Assembly: GCA_016794985.1 (NCBI GenBank)
Contig: JAEUIQ010000051.1
Location: 58,289-122,288 of the forward strand
Reading direction: 5' to 3'
From: Planctomycetaceae bacterium
GTDB lineage: Bacteria; Planctomycetota; Planctomycetia; Pirellulales; Pirellulaceae
Length of the DNA stretch: 64,000 bases
Shown here: piece by piece, positions 45,040-53,340 of the stretch
Layout of the letters: the number at the start of each line of letters is the position of its first letter
Position numbering within the stretch: the first letter of the stretch is position 1
Translations under genes and position numbers: made by a program
The notes under the pieces: model-generated
What the model saw: the letters and a program-made list of their open reading frames with translations, nothing else
Told to the model about the DNA's origin: nothing
Database searches by the model: none

Positions 45040-45075
45040 TCGGCTTCCTCAGCCGACTCTCCTGTCCCCGGAGAG
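45040..45075 (-). promoter_or_regulatory. Two GGA-loop hairpins in the csrA2 leader, likely autoregulatory
   Basis: On the RNA strand two adjacent stem-loops precede the start codon. The first is CTCTCC-GGGGACA-GGAGAG (45057-45075), a 6-bp stem with 7-base loop. The second is TCGGC-TGAGGAA-GCCGA (45040-45056), a 5-bp stem with 7-base loop. Both loops contain GGA, the CsrA core, and a third GGA is in the ribosome-binding site (AAAGGAGTG). CsrA dimers are known to bridge such paired sites, so translational self-repression is the likely use. Confidence 0.75.
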
Positions 45076-45443
45076 TTACTGATGCAAGTCGGAGGCCAAA
45101 CCGAGAGTTAGTCACCACAGGTCACCGTTTAATGAGCAGAATTTCGGTCTAAGAGGCCATTTCCCGCATTTTTTGATCCTTTGATGCTAGCGAATTGGCG
45201 GAAATGACCCTTTGGCCTGTCAAGTCGACCGTTGGCAGACTGACAATTTGCCGGTAAAAAATTCAATTGCAACTGACTTGCAATAACTAGATGACAATCT
45301 TTCGCCCGTTGTTTATGATTGCCAGCGGTTGTGGCGATCCTCGTTGCGTAGTTGGTGGTCGCCCCAGGGTGGTGCCTGGCCCCGTTTCGACTTGAGACGG
45401 GCGTCGCACTTCGCGAGCTTTTTATCGGAGAAATGTAAGTCAC
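45076..45443. promoter_or_regulatory. Promoter region of csrA2 and the His-rich lipoprotein gene
   Basis: 368 bases between divergent genes. A perfect inverted repeat ATTGCAA-CTGAC-TTGCAAT (45266-45284) lies 160 bases before the lipoprotein start. A hairpin CCCGTTTC-gactt-GAGACGGG (45383-45403 area, one G-U pair) lies in the likely lipoprotein leader. The palindrome could bind a Fur/Zur-type or other dimeric metal sensor; that is inferred only from the metal-binding look of the downstream protein. Confidence 0.5.
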
Positions 45444-45983
45444 ATGAAGAAGTTCAACAACATCGGTCTGTGGATGGCTTTCGTCTTTGCTGTGTCCGGG
45501 ATGATCGGGTGCGACAACACGACGAAGCCAAACGACAAGAAGACCAGTCAAACCAGCGGCGACCACGATCACGGTGACCACGATCATGGTGACCACGATC
45601 ATGGTGACCACGATCACGGCGATCATGACCACTCGCATGAGATGGGCCCCAAGGGTGGGCACGTCGTGAAGTTCGATGACGACAAGGGCTGGGCTGCATG
45701 GGATCACAAGGACAACGAAGACAAGGTCATCGTCTATTTGTTGTCGGCCGATAAGAAGCAACTCGAAGGCCGCAAGGTGACTCGAGCCTATTTCGTAGCC
45801 AAAAGCGGTGATCAACAAAAGGAGTTCGACTTGACCGCCACCGATGCGAATGCTGAGGGAGTTGCTGCAACTTTTGAACGAGTTGATAAAGCCTTATTGG
45901 CTGCGACTCACATCGGTACCGAGCTAATTGTGGAAACGGCGGATGGCAAACTCCATGTCGCGATCGAAGCCCACAATCATTAA
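45444..45983 (+). CDS. His-rich metal-binding lipoprotein
   Basis: Product of 179 residues. The signal has a lipobox (VSGMIGC) with lipid-modified Cys at about 23. Directly after is a GDHDH run: five copies of a Gly-Asp-His-Asp-His repeat, about residues 39-63. The rest (KGGHVVKFDDDKGWAAWDHK, VYLLSADKKQLEGRKV, LHVAIEAHNH) has more His and Asp and resembles periplasmic metal-binding or copper-trafficking lipoproteins. It likely sequesters zinc, copper or nickel at the cell surface. Part of the DNA is a 15-bp tandem repeat. Confidence 0.82.
   Translation: MKKFNNIGLWMAFVFAVSGMIGCDNTTKPNDKKTSQTSGDHDHGDHDHGDHDHGDHDHGDHDHSHEMGPKGGHVVKFDDDKGWAAWDHKDNEDKVIVYLLSADKKQLEGRKVTRAYFVAKSGDQQKEFDLTATDANAEGVAATFERVDKALLAATHIGTELIVETADGKLHVAIEAHNH
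45558..45632 (+). repeat. Five 15-bp tandem repeats coding for GDHDH units
   Basis: The unit GGTGACCACGATCAT occurs five times in phase (45558-45632) with silent changes. Length variation by slippage keeps the reading frame, so the number of metal-binding repeats can change between strains. Confidence 0.85.
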
Positions 45984-46011
45984 TCCTCGTGTGCGAAGGA
46001 TGGGTAAGTCG

Positions 46012-46842
46012 ATGCATTTTTTGCCTGATACTCAACCTCGACCTTTTTGGTGGTTGCTGGTCGCCCTCTGGTGCTTTGCAACCACCGACCGAGAGGTGTT
46101 TGGGCAAGAACCGGTCAAAGAGCTGATACTGCCCGGTGAGTCGTTTCTAATTGGTGATCGGGCGGCGTTTATCCTCTGGCCGGAACCGGCCAAACGACGT
46201 GACCCACAGCCGTGGGTCATGTACGCCCCAACCTTGCCGGCTTATCCCGATACTCACGAACGGTGGATGCATCAAAAGTTCCTGGACGCTGGGGTTGCTG
46301 TTGCTGGTATTGATGTTGGCGAAGCCTACGGCAGCCCCAACGGGAACGAAGGACTGACTGCCCTCTACGAACATTTGATTCAGAAACGAGGGTTCGCGGC
46401 CAAGCCGGTTCTTTTTGGTCGTAGTCGCGGTGGGCTGTGGGTCAGCAGTTGGGCGATCAAGAACCCGGACAAAGTCGCGGGCATCATCGCAATCTATCCG
46501 GTCTTCGATCTCACGACCTATCCCGGAGTCGAGAAAGCGGCCCCAGCTTTTGGGTTGACCAGTGAAACCATGAGCGACCAATTGCAACAATGGAATCCGA
46601 TTGCCGGTGCCTCTGTGTTGCCGACAGCCAAAATTCCGGTCGCGATCATTCACGGCGATGTGGATACGGTTGTACCGCTGGAGCAGAACAGCCAAACGCT
46701 GGCTCGGATCTATGCGGACGCTGGGGAGGCATCCTTGATGTCGCTGGAAGTGGTCTCGGGCCAAGGTCACAACTTTTGGCAAGGATTTTTCCGAAGTCAA
46801 TCCTTGGTTGATCAGGCCATCCGTTGGGCCACTCGCAATTGA
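46012..46842 (+). CDS. Exported alpha/beta hydrolase
   Basis: Product of 276 residues from ATG 46012 (AAGGA 11 bases upstream); ATG 46000 is nearly as good. Hydrophobic N-terminal segment RPFWWLLVALWCFATTDREV acts as a signal. The nucleophile elbow is PVLFGRSRGGLW (GxSxG), with Asp in IIHGDVDTVVP and His in SGQGHNFWQG as the other triad members. The alpha/beta hydrolase fold suggests an esterase or peptidase, but no specific substrate. It overlaps the convergent DUF1338 gene by 31 bases. Confidence 0.88.
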   Translation: MHFLPDTQPRPFWWLLVALWCFATTDREVFGQEPVKELILPGESFLIGDRAAFILWPEPAKRRDPQPWVMYAPTLPAYPDTHERWMHQKFLDAGVAVAGIDVGEAYGSPNGNEGLTALYEHLIQKRGFAAKPVLFGRSRGGLWVSSWAIKNPDKVAGIIAIYPVFDLTTYPGVEKAAPAFGLTSETMSDQLQQWNPIAGASVLPTAKIPVAIIHGDVDTVVPLEQNSQTLARIYADAGEASLMSLEVVSGQGHNFWQGFFRSQSLVDQAIRWATRN

Positions 46843-48461
46843 GCCAGCGTCTCGGCCAAGGACTCCCGTTCGATCGCCTCATATTGAGCGTTGGCATCGA
46901 TGATCTCCCGCCCCAAGATCGACTCTAAATCCGCTTGATAGTAAACGGGACGCTGTTCAGCCGTGGATTCCGTACCGTATTGATTGAGGTTCGAGGCAAA
47001 GATACCCGCCGCTGAAATCGGCAAGAAGTCTTCATAGCGTTGCCCCTCGTAGCGCACGTAACCCAACTCGATGAGTTCCCGCACATCGGCCGTGCTGATT
47101 CGCCCAGCGAACTCTTGGCCTCTCGCGGTTGCCGAATATCGAACATAAACCAGACCTTGTTGGTACAACTCGGGCAGCGTTTCGGGGAAGTCGGCAAAAG
47201 CCGAGGCATACAACGCCTCGCGACCGCGCCAATCGCGAAGTGGCAAAGTGGTTTGAGCCAATAATTGCTCGGCCTTGGCCAAGCATTGATCATAAAGTTG
47301 TCGTCCCGTTGCCGTGGTCGCGTACAGGCGTTGTTCGATTTCGCCGAACCTGGCCGTGTGGGACGCATTTACCGAAGTGCCGTCCGGGTTATGGAAGATC
47401 ACTGGCTCCGACAACGCTTTGTAAGCATCTTGTCGCAACAAAACGGGAGTGTCCTGGCTTGGGCCTTCCGTGGCATCCTTGAATCCGGAGTGATTCAATC
47501 GCGTCAGCACCAAATCGTTTTGAGCCAATCGACCGAGCAGTTGTTCCACCACGGACTCGATTTCGTCGGTTGTGGGTTCTCGTCGCGGGAACCCTGCGCA
47601 GGTCTCAGCTGACAAATGACGAAACAACAACCGCAAGGCATGATGGTCGGTTTGTTTGACCAATCGTGCGCAGGCCAATTCCAAACGCGACTTCAGTTCC
47701 GCGGTCAAAATTTCCCCCAGACAGAACTTCATTGCGCTCGTATAGATGTCGATGCAGAACGTGTTGGGCGTCAGGTGATTCAAATGGTGCGATTGGAAGC
47801 AAGCGATGTCGGCCGCGATTTTCAGTCCGGCATCGCAAAGTTCACGATACAAGACATAGTCATGGGCGTGTCCGGTCCACTTGAAAACCTGCGAAGTGCA
47901 TTCGTTGATCAAAGACTCGGCCTCGGCTTGATCGAGGCCCCCCTGTTGCTCCGAGCGTTCGATGAGGGCTTGGGCGTTGGCTGACACGACTTGACGACGA
48001 CTGAGGAGGGATTCGATTCGCTCCTTGGTGCGCGCGTCGAAAAAATCGGTCAACAACAACGAGCAAAACACTCGATGCTCGGGATGGAATCGCGAGCGAA
48101 ACGCCGTCGCAATGATGGGCTGGCTCTTGGCTCCAATGCTCGACATGTCGTAGTAGTTGTGTGGCTCCATTGCAAAGCAGGCGAACAGGCGGCACATCCA
48201 GCGATACTCGTCGCGCCGCCCAATCCGAATCGCGCCATGACGCTCGCCGCTCGTCGCCACGATATCGGCATCATCCATTCGGAAACCTGGAAAAAGCCGC
48301 GCCAACAAATCACAGATGGCGCGGTTGCAGATTTGATTCACAACCAACGACTTGTCGTACAGTGGAACTTCGTCCGCGAACATTTCGGAGAGTTTCGCGA
48401 ACAGTTGATTTTGCAATACGACTCGGTCGACCAAGCGGTTTGACGAAACAGAATGAGACAC
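46812..48461 (-). CDS. 2-oxoadipate dioxygenase/decarboxylase family (DUF1338, HglS/YdcJ)
   Basis: Non-haem iron enzyme family that converts 2-oxoadipate to D-2-hydroxyglutarate in lysine catabolism. Product of 549 residues. Typical segments: HGAIRIGRRDEYRWMCRL, RFHPEHRVFCSLL, and SHHLNHLTPNTFC, which supply candidate metal His residues. GTG 48461 is used because AGGAG lies 9 bases upstream; an in-frame ATG at 48491 overlapping the DJ-1 stop (TAATG) would allow coupling. It is longer than the E. coli and Pseudomonas relatives. Likely in an operon with the DJ-1 gene. Confidence 0.85.
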   Translation of the reverse strand: MSHSVSSNRLVDRVVLQNQLFAKLSEMFADEVPLYDKSLVVNQICNRAICDLLARLFPGFRMDDADIVATSGERHGAIRIGRRDEYRWMCRLFACFAMEPHNYYDMSSIGAKSQPIIATAFRSRFHPEHRVFCSLLLTDFFDARTKERIESLLSRRQVVSANAQALIERSEQQGGLDQAEAESLINECTSQVFKWTGHAHDYVLYRELCDAGLKIAADIACFQSHHLNHLTPNTFCIDIYTSAMKFCLGEILTAELKSRLELACARLVKQTDHHALRLLFRHLSAETCAGFPRREPTTDEIESVVEQLLGRLAQNDLVLTRLNHSGFKDATEGPSQDTPVLLRQDAYKALSEPVIFHNPDGTSVNASHTARFGEIEQRLYATTATGRQLYDQCLAKAEQLLAQTTLPLRDWRGREALYASAFADFPETLPELYQQGLVYVRYSATARGQEFAGRISTADVRELIELGYVRYEGQRYEDFLPISAAGIFASNLNQYGTESTAEQRPVYYQADLESILGREIIDANAQYEAIERESLAETLAQLRVAQRMA

Positions 48462-48490
48462 GGCTGCAAGCTCCTGGGAGTATCGACCCA

Positions 48491-49075
48491 TTAGATCGTG
48501 ATTTTGGCACCCAACAGTTCGACGAATTTTCGGATCCACGCCGGGTGAGCCGGCCAAGCGGGGGCGCTCACCAAGTGGCCAGTCACATGCGCATCGGAGT
48601 AAGTGTCATTCGGTGCGATCGGTTGCCCACCCGCCAAACTTACCTCCGGCGAGACCGCAGGATAAGCCGAGCACGCGACTCCCCGCAGGACCCCAGCGGC
48701 GGCCAGGATTTGTGGGCCGTGGCAAATGGCCGCGATCGGCTTTTTCGCGGTATCGAATTCGCGGACGATTTCCAGAATTCGCGTGTGGAGTCGCAAGTAT
48801 TCCGGGGCTCGGCCTCCGGGGATGACCAGGCCAGCAAAATCCGCGACGTTCACCTGAGCAAAATCGAAATTGATGTGAAAGTTGTGCCCCGGCTTTTCCA
48901 AATAAGTTTGGTGACCTTGAAAATCATGGATCGCGGTGGCCACGACGTCACCAGGTTTTTTGCCGGGACAAACGGTTTTGACGTCGTAACCCAACATCAA
49001 TAACATCTGGAACGGCACCATCGCTTCGTAATCTTCGACGAAGTCACCGACCAACATCAGAATCTTGGAGGGCAT
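48491..49075 (-). CDS. DJ-1/PfpI-family protein
   Basis: Product of 194 residues of the DJ-1/PfpI superfamily. The core is [20 protein letters not shown] and [19 protein letters not shown], the latter holding the nucleophile-elbow Cys. The family includes deglycases, proteases and chaperones, so the reaction is uncertain. Starts 6 bases after the UvrD helicase gene ends and runs into the DUF1338 gene (TAATG), so all three are probably co-transcribed. Confidence 0.9.
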   Translation of the reverse strand: MPSKILMLVGDFVEDYEAMVPFQMLLMLGYDVKTVCPGKKPGDVVATAIHDFQGHQTYLEKPGHNFHINFDFAQVNVADFAGLVIPGGRAPEYLRLHTRILEIVREFDTAKKPIAAICHGPQILAAAGVLRGVACSAYPAVSPEVSLAGGQPIAPNDTYSDAHVTGHLVSAPAWPAHPAWIRKFVELLGAKITI

Positions 49076-49081
49076 GTGGGA

Positions 49082-51031
49082 CTACTTTCTACGTTGGAGG
49101 TGCTTGGGGTTCTCGGCCTTGCCAATCATCTCGTATAAAAATCGACTCGGTACGGTTGGCACATCTCGGCCCCATTTTTTGCGGCTTAGTGGCAACGACA
49201 AGGTGAGTCGTAGCTGGGCCCGAGTCATCCCAACGTAACACAGGCGTCTTTCCTCGGCGATAGCCTCTTCGGTCTCCAAGCTTCGCTTGTGCGGCAAAAT
49301 TCCCTCTTCCATTCCAACCATGTAAACTTCGTGGAATTCGAGTCCCTTGGCGCTGTGCAGTGTCATCAGGACCACGCCCCGTCGCTGCAGTTGTTTTTCC
49401 TTATCGTTCTGGGCATCGCGATCGCCAATCGTCAATTCGCTGAGGAAATCCACCAAGGACCCCTGGTTCGCATTGTCACGATCGAACTCGGCGGCCGCGT
49501 TGATCACTCCAGCGACATTGTTCCAGCGAGTTTCTAGTTCGTCAGGTTCCGTGTACAGACTCTCTAGATAGGTGCGGAAGCCGACACGTTGGACCAACAG
49601 CTCCAGCAGTGGGCGAACGGTCATCTGCCCCATTTGTACTTGCAGGTCGCGGATCAATTCACAAAAGTTTTGTACCGCCTCGCGTTGAGTGCCTTTGAGT
49701 TCGGGGCAAGATGGTGGATCGTTCATCACTTCCCAGGTGTCACGCCCTCCACGAATCGCCGCATCGCGGAGCTTTTCCACGACACTACTCCCAATCCCGC
49801 GTTTGGGGCTGTTGATGATCCGCAGTAACGCGACTTCGTCGCCGGGCGTGACCAAGACTTGCAAATAGCTCAGCAGGTCCTTCACTTCTCGGCGGTCAAA
49901 GAATGATTGTGTTCCAATCAAGATATACGGGATCCCGCGTTTGCGAAATTCAGTTTCGAAGACACGAGGCTGTTCGTTGGTGCGAAACAACACGGCGATA
50001 TGATTCGGTTCGACTCCCGGCGTTTGCAGACGCTGGGAGATGTGAAACACGACGTCCTGCGCTTCTTTGGTTTCGTCCTTGTATTGGTGGATCTCCGGTG
50101 GCGGTCCTGTGGGCCGTGACGCTTGCAAGACTTTGCCGTGGCGAACGACATTGAAATCAATCAAGCGATTCGACCACTCGATGATCGGTCCCGTCGAGCG
50201 ATAGTTCATTTCCAAGCGGACGACTTTGGCATCAGGCCAATCGTGGTGGAACCGCAGAATGTGTTGGACCTCTGCCCCACGCCAGGCATAAATCGATTGA
50301 TCGTCATCACCCACGACACACAAGTTGCGATGTTTGGCGACTAACGCTTTCGCGATGCGGTACTGCGATTGGTTGGTGTCTTGATATTCGTCAATGAGCA
50401 AGTGATCGAATTGTGCGGCTTCTTGTTCCAGGATCGCAGGATGCTCACGGAACAATTTCTCAGTCAGCAATAGCAGGTCATCAAAATCGACCACGCCTCG
50501 ATTTTTCAACTCGCGTTGATAACGTCGATAAACCGACGCCGCCAGATGTTCTTTGTCGGATTGCGCCGAAATGGCGGCTTGTTCGGGGGATAAAGCGCGA
50601 GATTTCCAGCTGCCGATTTGGAACAGGAGATCGGCTGGTTTGAGTGACGCATCGCGAACCCGAATTTCTTTCATCACCGACGTGATGACGCTTTCCTGAT
50701 CCGCGCGCGTATAGATTGCGAACTTCGCCGGATACCCCAAAGCCGTGATCTGGCGTCTGAGGATGCGAACGCATAGCGAGTGAAACGTCGCAACTAAAGG
50801 TTTGGCCTTACGTTTGCCAATTTGGGCCTGAACCCGCTCCCGCATTTCGTTGGCGGCTTTGTTGGTAAACGTCACGGCCAAAATGCGATCGGCGGCGATC
50901 CCGGACTTGATCAGCAACCCAATCCGCATCGTGACCACGCGGGTCTTGCCAGTCCCGGCGCCTGCCAAAACCAACAACGGTCCACGGAGCGTGTTGACCG
51001 CTTCCCGCTGAGCTGCATTTAATCCGTCCAT
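49082..51031 (-). CDS. UvrD/PcrA-type superfamily 1 DNA helicase
   Basis: ATP-dependent 3'-5' DNA helicase of 649 residues that acts in repair and restart. Walker A is LAGAGTGKTRVV (about 22-33); Walker B-like motif II is LIDEYQDTNQSQY; motif III VVGDDDQSIYAWRGA; motif IV MNYRSTGPI; motif V TLHSAKGLEFHEVYM; motif VI ERRLCYVGMTRAQL. It resembles Rep/UvrD more than RecB. It lacks a clear C-terminal extension. It follows DUF1844 by 35 bases. Confidence 0.95.
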   Translation of the reverse strand: MDGLNAAQREAVNTLRGPLLVLAGAGTGKTRVVTMRIGLLIKSGIAADRILAVTFTNKAANEMRERVQAQIGKRKAKPLVATFHSLCVRILRRQITALGYPAKFAIYTRADQESVITSVMKEIRVRDASLKPADLLFQIGSWKSRALSPEQAAISAQSDKEHLAASVYRRYQRELKNRGVVDFDDLLLLTEKLFREHPAILEQEAAQFDHLLIDEYQDTNQSQYRIAKALVAKHRNLCVVGDDDQSIYAWRGAEVQHILRFHHDWPDAKVVRLEMNYRSTGPIIEWSNRLIDFNVVRHGKVLQASRPTGPPPEIHQYKDETKEAQDVVFHISQRLQTPGVEPNHIAVLFRTNEQPRVFETEFRKRGIPYILIGTQSFFDRREVKDLLSYLQVLVTPGDEVALLRIINSPKRGIGSSVVEKLRDAAIRGGRDTWEVMNDPPSCPELKGTQREAVQNFCELIRDLQVQMGQMTVRPLLELLVQRVGFRTYLESLYTEPDELETRWNNVAGVINAAAEFDRDNANQGSLVDFLSELTIGDRDAQNDKEKQLQRRGVVLMTLHSAKGLEFHEVYMVGMEEGILPHKRSLETEEAIAEERRLCYVGMTRAQLRLTLSLPLSRKKWGRDVPTVPSRFLYEMIGKAENPKHLQRRK

Positions 51032-51066
51032 TGCTTATCGCAGCACCCGTTTACGGCAATACTCGT

Positions 51067-51486
51067 TTACGGCAGCACAATGCTAGAGCCCGAACCTTTT
51101 GCGCCAGGCGGCAATTGGATTCCCGATCCCTTGCCCGGCGGATCGGGTACTTGCACGTAGAGAATTCGCAGTTGGGTCAACACGTCCGTCAACATTTCTG
51201 TCTCATCCGCGGTGAGGTTGCCTTTGGTCTTTTCTTCCAAGACGCCCAACATGTCGATCAGGTGCTGAGCCAGCGGCTTGTAAATCATCGCCTTGCCGGT
51301 TTGCTGATCCGGAATCTGTCCTAGGGCCGACAGGATTTGCATCGCCAATGTGTTGATCAACAACGGAATCGAGGCCGGAGGAAATCCCATGTCCTCCTCG
51401 TCATGCGGTTGAGCCGCGGCGGCCTCTTTTTCGGCCTGAGCGCGAGATTTCCAATCGTCATCTACGTGTAATTCTCGGTCACTCAT
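51067..51486 (-). CDS. DUF1844 family protein
   Basis: Cytoplasmic protein of 139 residues, family of unknown function. The conserved-looking segment is INTLAMQILSALGQIPDQQT with the flanking AQHLIDMLGVLEEKTKGNLT. A Gly/Pro/Ser-rich tail follows (GSGIQLPPGAKGSGSS). The N-terminus is charged and disordered. Just upstream of the uvrD-like gene on the same strand. Confidence 0.82.
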   Translation of the reverse strand: MSDRELHVDDDWKSRAQAEKEAAAAQPHDEEDMGFPPASIPLLINTLAMQILSALGQIPDQQTGKAMIYKPLAQHLIDMLGVLEEKTKGNLTADETEMLTDVLTQLRILYVQVPDPPGKGSGIQLPPGAKGSGSSIVLP

Positions 51487-51604
51487 GATGTTCTTCTTTG
51501 TTCTTCCCAGCGCTCATTGAAGCGCTCATGCACCGGACGAAGCGTCCCTCGGCCATTCCGATGACGCTGCTCGATTTTAGCAATCCGATTTTAACAATTT
51601 GGCT

Positions 51605-52306
51605 TCACCCAAGTAAGTGCTGCAAGATCGAGAATCCCGCCCGCAAATCCGGACAAATCCAATCGGGTTGGGCCGCGGCCAGCTCGGCTTCCGCGATTCC
51701 TCCGGTCAGCACCGCCATCGTTTTCGCACCAATCGCCCGACCGCAAGTGATGTCGTGGACGGTGTCGCCAATCACCACGACCGACGCCGGACAATAACGC
51801 TGTTCGAGGTGAGCCTGGGCCGCTGCGGCGGCTTCTCGAGCCACGTCATCCCGCTGGGCGTGACGGTCTCCGTAACCGCCGAAGGAGAAATAGTGATCCA
51901 AGCCTGTGTGCTTCAGTTTGGTCCGAGCCCCTTGTCGCACGTTACCAGTCAAAAGTCCGAGCGCCACGCCAGGGTGTTCGGACAGCCAGGGCAGCAACTC
52001 CGTCACGCCTGGTAAAACGGTCGCCGGTTGTTGTTGTAGATTCCGCTCCAGTTCGCGCAAATAACTGGAAATAAAATAATCAAAATCCTGATCCGAAAGC
52101 TGGCGTCCTTCTGCCTCAAACAATTCGGTCAAGATCCCGCGATCCGTCCGGCCATGCAATCTCAATTCGATCGATCGAGGCCGACCAAAGACTTGCTCGA
52201 ACACCGTGTCAATGGCTCGCCCACCGGCCCGCTGCGAAATAAGCAACGTGCCATCGATGTCGAACAGCAGTGTTGCAACCTTGGGATTGATGGAGTGGGC
52301 CTGCAT
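51605..52306 (-). CDS. HAD-superfamily phosphatase
   Basis: Product of 233 residues. Motif I is FDIDGTLL (nucleophile Asp), motif II LLTGN, and motif IV GDTVHDITCGRA (metal-binding Asp). The cap between (about 20-90) is helical, as in subfamily I phosphoglycolate-type phosphatases. The start at 52306 gives the normal N-terminus and has AGGA 8 bases upstream; the longer reading would add 48 unlikely residues. Substrate unknown. Confidence 0.9.
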   Translation of the reverse strand: MQAHSINPKVATLLFDIDGTLLISQRAGGRAIDTVFEQVFGRPRSIELRLHGRTDRGILTELFEAEGRQLSDQDFDYFISSYLRELERNLQQQPATVLPGVTELLPWLSEHPGVALGLLTGNVRQGARTKLKHTGLDHYFSFGGYGDRHAQRDDVAREAAAAAQAHLEQRYCPASVVVIGDTVHDITCGRAIGAKTMAVLTGGIAEAELAAAQPDWICPDLRAGFSILQHLLG

Positions 52307-52471
52307 CAGAATTATCCTGCGACGGTGGAGTTCGGTCCGGATGCTCAGCTTAACAAAATCAATCCACACGATAAGGCGACCAGTAGAAACAAGAGACGCC
52401 AGTAAAAACGGAACGCGGTCTGCCAAAATTGACAATTCGAATCGCAGCAAGTAATATCTTAGGACGGAGTT

Positions 52472-52771
52472 ACGGCGATTTCTGAATTCGTGAGTGTAGG
52501 TTTTTCAGGGGAGCTTCAACGGTTTATCCACCAGAGAACTGGCGCTTCGGGAGTCTATTCTTCAGTTGACGAGTATCTTCGAGATCTTATCCGGCGCGAT
52601 TATTAGCGCAATTATTAGCGCGATTATCAGCGCGAAGAGCAACGCAAGTGGTTGTGGTTGCGACACGAATTGAAGTTGGGCCTGAATGCTGAGGAAGACG
52701 CGTTTTCTCCGATCGATTTCGACGACCCAATCGCGGAAGCGAAGGCAGAAAAAACGCAGCATGGAAGTTAA
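52472..52771 (+). pseudogene. parD: Decayed ParD-family antitoxin
   Basis: A frame from 52472 reads AISEFVSVGFSGELQRFIHQ, then SVDEYLRDLIRRDY, REEQRKWLWLRHELKLGLN and FDDPIAEAKAE, a recognisable ParD/antitoxin pattern ending at TAA 52771. It is broken: the start codon position is ACG (52472), with GTG 52490 as the only near substitute. Two in-frame TAG stops lie at 52604-52606 and 52616-52618. They fall in a 12-bp repeat expansion GCGCGATTATTA (52594-52629) within the RRDY-QRE part. The AGGACGGAG ribosome-binding site remains. The stop overlaps the toxin start by 11 bases, the classic parDE arrangement. Confidence 0.8.
52594..52629. repeat. 12-bp tandem repeat inside the antitoxin remnant
   Basis: Three units: GCGCGATTATTA, GCGCAATTATTA, GCGCGATTATCA. 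The first two carry TAG in the antitoxin frame and the third reads CAG at that place. The pattern is what a tandem duplication followed by small changes would give. Confidence 0.8.
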
Positions 52772-53083
52772 GTTTCTGCCCGCTGCGAAAAGCCGTTTCC
52801 TCGAAGTATGGCATTACACAGAACGTACTTGGGGGCGAAGAACGCGCGGACAAATACCTGAAAGGTTTGAATGATGCGATTCAGCGAGTTGCAAGTTTTC
52901 GCCACCTTTGGCGTCTGGTCGCCGATGAATTTCTGAGCAGCGTTTACTTCTTTCGCTATCAAAAACTGCATTTTCTTTCGCGAACTTTCCTCGAATTGTA
53001 TCGGTGTGGTTAGCGTTCTTCATGAATGCATGGATATTCCCGTTCGCCTGCACGAAGATGCTGCAGTTCCGCCCGAAGAATGA
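52761..53083 (+). pseudogene. parE: Decayed ParE-family toxin
   Basis: From ATG 52761 the frame reads MEVKFLPAAKSRFLEVWHYT and TERTW. One base must be removed in a run of five G (52831-52835) to continue as GEERADKYLKGLNDAIQRV, FRHLWRLVADEF, VYFFRYQ. One base must be removed again in a run of five A to continue IFFRELSSN and VVSVLHECMDIPVRLHED, ending TGA 53083. The joined product of about 106 residues matches ParE toxins (RelE/ParE fold; gyrase or other target). Two single-base insertions in homopolymers break it. It follows the parD remnant with the usual overlap. Confidence 0.8.
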
Positions 53084-53340
53084 GTTGGCATTTACTGGCC
53101 AAGTCAACCTCCAACTGCCAAGCACATTCAGCACTAAATGGTACTAGTCTCCCGATACCGCAGCCGATCCGGCGTCCTTAGCGACCCGTCTGCATGGATA
53201 AGACTTACGAATTCCGTAATAGCAAGCTACAATAGAAAAGGCCGAGCGGAAACCGTCGTCTGGCGTGTCCGGCAGGTCCGTTTTCGCGGCTTTCCGTTTG
53301 ATGATAAGGTGGCCAGGGGGGGCGTTTTAGGAGTCAAGTG
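53084..53340. other. Spacer after the ParDE remnant
   Basis: 257 bases. It ends with a good AGGAG site for the PhyH gene. Nothing else was seen. Confidence 0.3.

Noticed and set aside
45129..45818. Open frame of 229 codons on the minus strand with a Val/Ile/Met-rich repeat
   Set aside because: It is the shadow of the His-rich repeat on the other strand; the hydrophobic repeat arises from complementing GDHDH codons.
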